From: Candidatus Cloacimonadota bacterium
Lineage (GTDB): Bacteria; Cloacimonadota; Cloacimonadia; JGIOTU-2
DNA: 5,988 nt
Assembly (NCBI GenBank): GCA_030628975.1
Contig: DAOVPZ010000079.1
Coordinates: 1-5,988 of the forward strand
Reading direction: 5' to 3'
Of the stretch, positions 1-5,428 are shown one piece after another. The notes under the pieces were generated by a model. The model ran no database searches. It had not been told where the DNA came from and was given only the letters and a program-made list of their open reading frames with translations. Both the position numbers and the translations under genes were made by a program. Position 1 is the first letter of the stretch. Each line of letters begins with the position of its first letter.

Positions 1-78
1 CAGTTATTACACGGGGTAAACACCGATAAATTGCTTTTTGAAAATTTATATTTGCATAAACATAAGCTCAGGAAATAA
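1..78 (+). CDS. Possible 3' end of a plus-strand gene, product unknown
   Basis: Frame 1 is open from the window edge for 25 codons and ends at TAA (76-78). The visible tail is leucine- and lysine-rich with a basic end: NTDKLLFENLYLHKHKLRK are its last 19 residues. Its composition looks more protein-like than the other frames here; the other two plus frames stop within the first 27 bases. If real, the gene converges on the minus-strand operon. I do not recognise the family. A 25-codon open stretch can occur by chance, and an antisense frame is also open over the same bases, so this call is tentative. Confidence 0.4.
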   Translation, partial: QLLHGVNTDKLLFENLYLHKHKLRK

Positions 79-170
79 ATTCTATTTTGTCCCCAACGAA
101 GGTGGTGGAAACAAAAATTGGTTTTGTATTAAGCTCTTATCAATAATATTCGTGTAATTTTTGGCATCTC

Positions 171-311
171 GATATATTGGGATTATTCTGACTTGGGACT
201 CTATTATAAAGGCTATTTATCCGGAGGACCTGCCTCTGGCATGAAATGACTAATTACTACCAACAAATTGGGAATAGTTTCTAATAGTCCCAACTTATCG
301 GGACAAATATC
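171..311. repeat. Nested imperfect inverted repeat, MITE-like or structured RNA
   Basis: The outer arms are GATATATTG (171-179) and CAAATATC (304-311), which pair over 8 bp with one bulged A. The inner arms are TTGGGACTCTATTA (193-206) and TAATAGTCCCAA (282-293), which pair over 12 bp with a 2-base bulge, followed by AAA/TTT (208-210 / 278-280) after one mismatch. Between them sit CCGGAGG / CCTCTGG (221-227 / 233-239, 7 bp including one G-T, 5-base loop) and CCAA / TTGG (260-263 / 268-271). Folded, this gives a long stem carrying two hairpins. As DNA it resembles a 141-bp element with imperfect terminal inverted repeats, but I see no target-site duplication. It works on either strand, so no direction is assigned. 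Confidence 0.45.
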
Positions 312-319
312 TAATTTAA

Positions 320-368
320 CCTGTGGAATAATTTAGTTTGAAAACAAAATTACTTCGTATTCCACAGG
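320..368. repeat. Hairpin with a perfect 11-bp stem
   Basis: CCTGTGGAATA (320-330) and TATTCCACAGG (358-368) are exact reverse complements. Inside the 27-base loop a second weak stem can form: ATTT-A-GTT (331-338) with AAC-A-AAAT (343-350) around TGAA, with A facing A at the mismatch. Read on the minus strand the stem is followed by TTAAATTAG, which is moderately T-rich, so a weak terminator role is possible. It could equally be an extragenic palindrome. The match is seen directly; the function is not known. Confidence 0.5.
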
Positions 369-373
369 GTGAA

Positions 374-404
374 CAAAAATAAAAGGGTTGATTCTCCAAG
401 AATC
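374..404 (-). terminator. Candidate terminator of the minus-strand operon
   Basis: On the minus strand GATTCT-TGG-AGAATC (404 down to 390) forms a perfect 6-bp stem with a 3-base loop. It is followed by AACCCTTTTATTTTTG, a broken T-rich tract. It lies about 170 bases beyond the stop of the channel gene and reads in the right direction to end that transcript. The stem is short and only two of its six pairs are G-C, so termination would be weak. No better stem followed by a T run was found between the gene and this point. Confidence 0.3.
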
Positions 405-423
405 CGTCCCACAGGCACGGGGA

Positions 424-468
424 TGTCATGATTGGACATTTGGGCTTTGTCATTTTATTTGACATTTG
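424..468. repeat. Two copies of a TGTCAT...GACATTTG unit
   Basis: TGTCAT is followed at short distance by GACATTTG twice: 424-442 and 448-468, with spacers of 5 and 7 bases. Each unit is itself a small dyad, since TGTC and GACA are complementary. The stretch GGACATTTGGGCTTTGTCATT (434-454) resembles, from memory, low-complexity intergenic words that recur in many environmental bacterial genomes. That likeness was not checked against any database. Confidence 0.45.
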
Positions 469-571
469 AAATTAGGATTTAGAAATTTTTGGTTTTATTA
501 TTGACTAATATTCTCCTTTTTGGTTCTTACTTGTAAAGGTTAGGGGAAACATATATATATTTAATTGCATA

Positions 572-1612
572 TTATTCTTTGGGTTGCTTCATAATAACTG
601 TTCTAAGTGGGAAAGGTATTTCGATTCCTTCTTCATTGTAGCGTTTATGCAGTCGTTTGATAAATTCATGACGAAGTAAAAATTTATTTACATACTCAGT
701 AACATAAAGAATGATTGCAAAGTTTATGCTTGATTCTCCAAATGAACGATACCTTATAATTGGGTTAGTTTTTGCTGATAGATCTTTAAACTCTTTCATG
801 ACTTCTCTGGCTACATCCAATGTAACACTTTCAACAAATTCGAGGTTGCTGTCATAACTCACACCAACCTCGATAGGTACTGACATATCTTTCTGTGGTA
901 AATTGTAGTTTGTTACAATAAGTGAAGCTAGTTTTGAGTTTGGAATTACAATAATATTATTTCCAAATGCCTTTATTGTCGTATTTCTCCAGTTTATGTC
1001 TGTTACATATCCTGCTTCACCAGATGAAAGTTGAATAAAGTCTCCTTTTTTAATTTGACCTGAGGCAATAACTTGAAATCCAGAAAAGAGGTTAGAGAGC
1101 GTATCCTGTAAAGCCAGGGCGACAGCTAAACCACCAACACCCAAAGCTGTCAAAAGTGGAGTGATTGCAATGCCCAAGCTTTGTAAAATAATTAAAGTTC
1201 CAATAATCAATATGATAGCTTTTGTAATATTTCTGAATATACTTGTGCTGGCAAAAGTGCTTCCTGCTTTTTCACCATATTGACCTGCAAAACCAGCAAT
1301 CATTTTTGCTAAAACTATTGTGAATGAAAATATAATGAAAACGAGAAGAATTTTATGAATAATTATATGAACTTCTTTAGAAAAAGAGGAAATTGGAAGA
1401 GCGATATACATACCAATTATAAACCCCCATAGAATTAACATGCCCTTAAAAGATTGGATGATGATGTCATCACCCTTCCATGAAGTCCTTTTAGCTATTT
1501 TTAATAGACTTACAAATATAATTTTCTGTAAAATTATTCCAACTAATATGCAACCAATCACAATAGAAATTGGAATAATTATTGGTTTTAAACCTGTAAA
1601 AAAAGCTGCCAT
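572..1612 (-). CDS. MscS-family small-conductance mechanosensitive channel
   Basis: The 346-residue protein should sit in the inner membrane and open under membrane tension to release solutes during osmotic downshock. Hydrophobic segments lie near residues 10-33, 56-75, 87-108 and 131-150. They are followed by the family's pore-lining helix at about 151-180, with GVGGLAVALALQDTLSNLF as its core (158-176). After it come the beta domain (KKGDFI at 188-193, GYVTDINWRNT at 201-211, VIPNS at 222-226) and the C-terminal alpha/beta domain ending in GIEIPFPLRTV (329-339), all typical of MscS. With about five membrane spans it is longer at the N terminus than E. coli MscS, which has three. The ATG start has a strong AAGGAG seven bases upstream that overlaps the TAA of rfaE2, with an 11-bp gap, so it is the last gene of the heptose unit. 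The family is clear; gating properties and the exact paralogue are not. Confidence 0.93.
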   Translation of the reverse strand: MAAFFTGLKPIIIPISIVIGCILVGIILQKIIFVSLLKIAKRTSWKGDDIIIQSFKGMLILWGFIIGMYIALPISSFSKEVHIIIHKILLVFIIFSFTIVLAKMIAGFAGQYGEKAGSTFASTSIFRNITKAIILIIGTLIILQSLGIAITPLLTALGVGGLAVALALQDTLSNLFSGFQVIASGQIKKGDFIQLSSGEAGYVTDINWRNTTIKAFGNNIIVIPNSKLASLIVTNYNLPQKDMSVPIEVGVSYDSNLEFVESVTLDVAREVMKEFKDLSAKTNPIIRYRSFGESSINFAIILYVTEYVNKFLLRHEFIKRLHKRYNEEGIEIPFPLRTVIMKQPKE

Positions 1613-1623
1613 ATAAAATCTCC

Positions 1624-2118
1624 TTATTCAAGTTTTTTTTTAATTTTGTAATTCTCTAAAGCAATAATTTTCTTGATTATAATACTTGTGGAACTGCTTG
1701 GAAAATATTTTAGACTTTTTACTTTTCCACCATTTTCAATCACAATATCACTTCCAACAATTTGTTCGATTTTCCAATCTCCACCTTTAACTAAAATATC
1801 TGGAACAATGCCTTTAATTAATTCGTAAGGTGTGTCCTCATCGAAAATTACAACAAAATCTACAGGTTTAAGTTGAAATAAGATTTCAGCTCTATCTTCT
1901 TCAGAATTTATTGGTCGATTGCCCCCTTTAATTTTTTTTACAGAATTATCACTATTAAGACCAATAATTAAAACATCGCCAAGTTTTTTTGCTTCTTTTA
2001 GATATTCAATATGTCCGCGGTGAAGAATATCAAAACAACCATTTGTGAATATGATTTTTTTGTTTTGTTTATGAAGATTTTCTGAGATTTTTTTTATTTC
2101 ATTTCTTGTAACAATCAT
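1624..2118 (-). CDS. rfaE2: D-glycero-beta-D-manno-heptose 1-phosphate adenylyltransferase
   Basis: This cytoplasmic enzyme transfers AMP from ATP to D-glycero-beta-D-manno-heptose 1-phosphate, giving ADP-heptose for lipopolysaccharide core or other surface glycans. The 164 residues match the C-terminal domain of HldE (RfaE) as a stand-alone protein. Seen in sequence: TNGCFDILHRGHIEYL (25-40) with the nucleotidyltransferase HxGH motif at 33-36, RPINSEEDRAEIL (68-80), KGGDW (111-115), and an STS near the end (143-145) followed by a short helix. The start ATG overlaps the TGA of rfaE1 as ATGA, and AAGGTGG upstream is a good Shine-Dalgarno, so the two are probably translationally coupled. Related cytidylyltransferases share the HxGH fold. 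The adjacent kinase makes the heptose role the best reading. Confidence 0.93.
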   Translation of the reverse strand: MIVTRNEIKKISENLHKQNKKIIFTNGCFDILHRGHIEYLKEAKKLGDVLIIGLNSDNSVKKIKGGNRPINSEEDRAEILFQLKPVDFVVIFDEDTPYELIKGIVPDILVKGGDWKIEQIVGSDIVIENGGKVKSLKYFPSSSTSIIIKKIIALENYKIKKKLE

Positions 2119-3110
2119 GATTCATTCCACCTTTTGAAAGAGAGAATAATTTCTTCTGGAGTGACTGTTGTAATTCCGACTTTTCCACAAACAATCCCAG
2201 CTGCATGATTAGCAATAATTGATGCAGTTTTAATATCGGAACCAGTTACTTTTGCCAAAACAAGTGTGCTTATAACTGTATCACCAGCACCTGAAACTTC
2301 ATAAACTTCTTGAGAAAAAGTTGGTATCTTCCAGTGTCTACGCTTATTATCATAAACGAACATACCCTTTTCTCCAAGAGTTATAACAAGATAAGAACAG
2401 TTTACTTTTTGTATTAAAATCTCTGCAGCAGATAACAAATCTTCATCATCTTTAATATCGATATTGAGATTTTTTTCTAATTCTTGTCTGTTTGGTTTAA
2501 AGATGGTTGCATTTGTATATTCAAAGAAGTTTTTGGTTTTTGGGTCAACTCCAACAGTTTTTTCATTTTTATTTGCAATTTTAAGAACGAATTTGATTAG
2601 GCTTTTGGAAAGAAATCCTTTATTGTAATCTTGCAGTATTATTCCATCTATATCTGGGATGACTTGTTCAATGAAATTTTCAATCTCTCTATAAAGTTCT
2701 GTAGAAAGCTCATTAGTATTTTCAAAATCAATACGAATAAGTTGTTGATGTCTGGCAATTACCCTTGTTTTTTGTGTTGTTGGTTGATCTTTATTAATAA
2801 AAATTCCTTCATCAGAAATATCGTTTTTCAGAAAGATTTCACGAATTTTTTGCCCATTTGAATCATCACCAATCGTTCCTATTATCAAAGGAGTAGCCCC
2901 AAGAGATTTAATATTATTTGCAACATTAGCAGCACCTCCAAGTCCATACTTTTCATTTTCTGCTTTAACTACTTGCACAGGTGCTTCTGGGGAGATTCGT
3001 TCTACATCTCCAATGATATAATGGTCTAACATCAAATCACCGATAACAAGGATTCTTTTATTCTTGAACTCATTCAAAATATTTCGTATTTTATCTTCTT
3101 CAACATTCAT
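2115..3110 (-). CDS. rfaE1: D-glycero-beta-D-manno-heptose-7-phosphate kinase
   Basis: This PfkB-family (ribokinase-like) enzyme phosphorylates D-glycero-D-manno-heptose 7-phosphate at C1 to give the 1,7-bisphosphate, the ADP-heptose step before GmhB and the adenylyltransferase. The 331 residues match the N-terminal domain of bifunctional HldE. Seen: GDLMLDHY (24-31), ISPEAPVQVV (39-48), the substrate-loop GGAANVA (58-64), DPK (189-191), KPNRQE (205-210), TLGEKGM (244-250) and the anion-hole motif VSGAGDTV (272-279) with catalytic Asp277. The ATG start has AAAGGA five bases upstream. The product feeds the pathway completed by rfaE2, which overlaps its stop codon. The gmhA, gmhB and hldD partners are not in the window. 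Confidence 0.94.
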   Translation of the reverse strand: MNVEEDKIRNILNEFKNKRILVIGDLMLDHYIIGDVERISPEAPVQVVKAENEKYGLGGAANVANNIKSLGATPLIIGTIGDDSNGQKIREIFLKNDISDEGIFINKDQPTTQKTRVIARHQQLIRIDFENTNELSTELYREIENFIEQVIPDIDGIILQDYNKGFLSKSLIKFVLKIANKNEKTVGVDPKTKNFFEYTNATIFKPNRQELEKNLNIDIKDDEDLLSAAEILIQKVNCSYLVITLGEKGMFVYDNKRRHWKIPTFSQEVYEVSGAGDTVISTLVLAKVTGSDIKTASIIANHAAGIVCGKVGITTVTPEEIILSFKRWNES

Positions 3111-3127
3111 TTGATTCCTTTCATAAC

Positions 3128-3173
3128 CATAGAGGTCATAGAGATATATTTCAACTCATTACATAAATTTATG
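3128..3173. repeat. Tandem 9-bp repeat and 12-bp palindrome upstream of rfaE1
   Basis: In the 108-bp gap between purF and rfaE1, CATAGAGGT (3128-3136) is followed directly by CATAGAGAT (3137-3145), matching at 8 of 9 positions. Further upstream of rfaE1, CATAAATTTATG (3162-3173) is a perfect palindrome, and CTCAT (3155-3159) and ATGAG (3171-3175) form an overlapping dyad. Either could be an operator or a small stem that separates the purF and rfaE1 transcripts. No clear promoter boxes or stem-plus-T-run terminator were found in this gap. Confidence 0.45.
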
Positions 3174-3218
3174 AGGAAGACTTAATTATTTTCAATTTCA
3201 CTCTTTTTTTTTGTATTT

Positions 3219-4598
3219 CTATGTAATTGGTTTTATTGGATATTTTCCATCAAAACATGCATAGCAAAATTCTTTATCATTCTCAACTAAATTTTTTAAT
3301 TCTCGGGTAGTTAGATAACACAGTGAATCTGCTCCCAAGTAATCTTTAATTTCCTCAACAGATTTTTGATTTGCAATAAGTTCCTCACGAGTGGGTGTAT
3401 CAATTCCATAGAAACATGAATATTTCACCATAGGGGAGCCTATTCTTATATGAACTTGTTTAGCACCATTTTTTCTAACCATTTTTACTAATTTACGAAT
3501 TGTTGTTCCTCGAACAATAGAATCATCCACCAATGTAACAATTTTCCCTTTGAAATAATCAGGCAAGGCATTGAATTTTTGATTTACCCCTTCATCACGA
3601 ATTGTTTGCTCTGGAACAATAAAAGTCCTTCCAACATAGTGATTTCTAATCAATCCAAAATTGAAATCCACTCCTAAACCTTTTGCATAACCAAGAGCAA
3701 TGAAATTACTTGAATCTGGAACTGGTATTACAACATCAGGAATATTATTTTCCTTTTCAGCAAGCTTTTGACCAAGTTTTTCACGAAAATCATATACTTT
3801 ATGGTTATAGACTATACTATCAGGACGGGAAAAATATATCATTTCAAAAACACAGTGTGCATTGTGATTAGATGTGCGATAATTATTAGGGTTTTGGTAA
3901 ATACTATGAAGTCCCTTTTCATCAGTTATGAGTATTTCAGCAGGATTTACCTCACGGATAAAATCTGAATTAATAATATTTAAACAGCAAGTTTCAGAAG
4001 CCAAAACATAAGTATTATCTTTTTTCCCAATAATTAATGGTCTATTTCCATAAGGGTCACGAAATGCATATATTTTATTTTTTATAAGCAACAATGTTGA
4101 ATATGAGCCTTGAAAGTTTTGCATAATTTTTTTTATTGATTCTATAATTGACAATCCTTTATTTATATGCCAGAAAACCAGATATTTTAATATCAATTCT
4201 CCATCGTTTTCTGATTCAAAGAATACACCTTGTTTTTCTAATTGCTTACGAATATTAGAGTAATTTACGATATCTCCGTTACCTGCTAAAGCAAAGCTTT
4301 GGCCTGAAAGTGTATTAAGAAGATAGGGTTGGGCATTATTTATGTTAGATTTGCCTTTTGTAGGATAACGAACATGTCCAATTGCTAATTTGCCATCCAT
4401 TTCTTTCAATTTTTTTTCAGTAAATACTTCCTTAACCAAGCCCATTTCTTTTGTTATAGAAATTTTATTGCCATCAGAAACAACGATTCCACTACTTTCC
4501 TGTCCTCTATGTTGTTCAGCAAAAAGAGCATAAGCTGCAAGTTTAGCAGCATTTGTGTGTTTTTTGCCCTTTTGATAAATTCCAATTATTCCGCACAT
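3219..4598 (-). CDS. purF: Amidophosphoribosyltransferase (glutamine PRPP amidotransferase)
   Basis: PurF makes 5-phosphoribosylamine from PRPP and glutamine, the first committed step of purine synthesis, in the cytoplasm. The 459 residues contain an N-terminal Ntn glutaminase domain (about 1-235) and a phosphoribosyltransferase domain. Seen: nucleophile Cys2, HRGQESSG (30-37), HVRYPTKG (75-82), oxyanion-hole Asn107-Gly108, RDPYGNRPL (180-188), RNHYVGRTFI (318-327) and the PRPP loop VTLVDDSIVRGTT (354-366). Cys249, Cys395, Cys445 and Cys448 fall where the B. subtilis-type enzyme binds its [4Fe-4S] cluster. A TAA lies five codons before the ATG, with no start codon between, so there is no propeptide. 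The Shine-Dalgarno is weak. The usual AHNGN around the oxyanion hole reads AGNGD (105-109). No other purine gene is adjacent. Confidence 0.97.
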   Translation of the reverse strand: MCGIIGIYQKGKKHTNAAKLAAYALFAEQHRGQESSGIVVSDGNKISITKEMGLVKEVFTEKKLKEMDGKLAIGHVRYPTKGKSNINNAQPYLLNTLSGQSFALAGNGDIVNYSNIRKQLEKQGVFFESENDGELILKYLVFWHINKGLSIIESIKKIMQNFQGSYSTLLLIKNKIYAFRDPYGNRPLIIGKKDNTYVLASETCCLNIINSDFIREVNPAEILITDEKGLHSIYQNPNNYRTSNHNAHCVFEMIYFSRPDSIVYNHKVYDFREKLGQKLAEKENNIPDVVIPVPDSSNFIALGYAKGLGVDFNFGLIRNHYVGRTFIVPEQTIRDEGVNQKFNALPDYFKGKIVTLVDDSIVRGTTIRKLVKMVRKNGAKQVHIRIGSPMVKYSCFYGIDTPTREELIANQKSVEEIKDYLGADSLCYLTTRELKNLVENDKEFCYACFDGKYPIKPIT

Positions 4599-4747
4599 AT
4601 TGTTATTCTTTTAAGAAGGGTGTGAAAGTCCTTGCATATTCTCGTTATCCCTTTTTTCCTGTTATGAATGGCTGGGTTGGTGATTTTCCTCACTTTCCTT
4701 AGATGCACTGTAATTTGCATAATTTACCTTGGTTAGACTTCGTTCTT
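4599..4747. other. 149-bp gap between plsY and purF, likely purF leader
   Basis: This gap probably carries purF expression signals, but no convincing -35/-10 pair stands out. On the minus strand it contains an open frame of 44 codons (ATG at 4720, TAA at 4586) preceded by AAGGT seven bases upstream. It runs past the purF start and stops 13 codon-equivalent bases inside it, so it could act as a coupled leader peptide. Its very basic composition (HLRKVRKITN at residues 6-15) argues that it may be chance. ATGCA (4716-4720) and TGCAT (4703-4707) form a short dyad at the beginning of that frame. No terminator was seen after plsY. Confidence 0.35.
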
Positions 4748-5428
4748 TTACTTTTCTTTCTGTTTTTTGAAATTGATCTTTGATTCCTGTCCATTTATTA
4801 ACCGTTTTATATTTTCTTTATGACGAAAAATAATTAAAATCATCATGAAAGCTGTCAATATTAAAAAAGGAAGTTCATCAAATTTTGGAATGTTCTTTAT
4901 TAATTCTGCGATGAAAAATGTTATTACTGCTATCATAGATGCAAGAGATACATATCGAAAAATAATTAGAATTATTACAAAAGAAATTAAAGCATACACA
5001 ATAGGAATTGGAACAATGTTTATAAAAGCACCTGCACCAGTTGCAACACCTTTACCTCCTCGGAACTTCAAAAAAATTGGAAAAATATGACCTATTATCA
5101 CTGAAATGCCAATAATAATAATAAATATTTGATAAGTTTTTGGGTCTTCAATTTTATTAAAAAAGTTTAAAATTGGTGCACTAAAAACATTCATTGTACT
5201 TTCAAGTAACCATCGTCCAATTTGAACTGCAAAAAATCCTTTGAGAAAATCAAAAATAAACGAAATGATACCGGGTATTACACCTGCTACTCGCATTACA
5301 TTTGTAGCACCAATATTTTTACTCCCATATTGACGGATATCTATTCCTTTGAAAATCTTTCCGAGAATGAATCCACTTGGTATTGAACCAAGAAAATATG
5401 CAATTAAGATTGCAATTAGAAATTTCAC
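4748..5428 (-). CDS. plsY: Acyl-phosphate:glycerol-3-phosphate acyltransferase
   Basis: PlsY is an integral inner-membrane enzyme that moves the acyl group from acyl-phosphate (made by PlsX) to sn-glycerol 3-phosphate, giving lysophosphatidic acid for phospholipid synthesis. The 226-residue protein is highly hydrophobic, with helices near 3-25, 50-72, 100-120, 135-157, 160-178 and 186-201. The three family motifs are present: GSIPSG (14-19), GSKNIGATN (35-43) and GHIFPIFLKFRGGKGVAT (113-130). RYVSLASM (158-165) and the tail RHKENIKRL (202-210) are also typical. The loop at about 76-98 looks somewhat long for the family. The start is GTG, supported by AAAGGA five bases upstream and by the exact GTGA overlap with the der stop. 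The family and start are secure. Confidence 0.96.
   Translation of the reverse strand: MKFLIAILIAYFLGSIPSGFILGKIFKGIDIRQYGSKNIGATNVMRVAGVIPGIISFIFDFLKGFFAVQIGRWLLESTMNVFSAPILNFFNKIEDPKTYQIFIIIIGISVIIGHIFPIFLKFRGGKGVATGAGAFINIVPIPIVYALISFVIILIIFRYVSLASMIAVITFFIAELIKNIPKFDELPFLILTAFMMILIIFRHKENIKRLINGQESKINFKKQKEK

Larger units (their letters stand above)
79..571. other. Non-coding region rich in inverted repeats
   Basis: No convincing open frame on either strand fills this stretch, and I see no tRNA, rRNA, tmRNA, RNase P or SRP RNA signature. It lies downstream of the channel gene and, if the left-edge fragment is real, between two converging genes. It holds a small hairpin at 111-127 (ACAAAA / TTTTGT, 5-base loop), a large nested inverted repeat (171-311), an 11-bp hairpin (320-368), a terminator-like hairpin (374-404), a repeated TGTCAT...GACATTTG unit (424-468) and an (AT)5 run (551-560). 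The larger elements are listed separately. The density of dyads is far above what the rest of the window shows. Confidence 0.7.

Noticed and set aside
10..422. Direct repeat CACGGGG at 10-16 and 416-422 as possible element ends
   Set aside because: It is only seven bases long, with no matching flanks, and fits chance or the G-rich loops of local hairpins.
171..468. CRISPR array
   Set aside because: The repeats are inverted, differ from each other and lack regular spacing or spacers.
551..560. (AT)5 run after the channel gene
   Set aside because: It is simple sequence, too short to assign a role in such AT-rich DNA.
2631..2861. Plus-strand open frame of 76 codons
   Set aside because: It lies wholly antisense to rfaE1, which has a complete set of family motifs, and its predicted peptide is unlike any known protein.
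3203..3212. T run on the plus strand between purF and rfaE1
   Set aside because: It reads as an A run on the transcribed minus strand and has no stem before it, so it is not a terminator for purF.
3768..3968. Plus-strand open frame of 66 codons
   Set aside because: It is antisense to the PRTase half of purF and has no independent support such as a clear ribosome binding site.
4845..5090. Plus-strand open frame of 81 codons
   Set aside because: It is antisense to plsY; the open frame follows from the AT-rich codons of the real gene.
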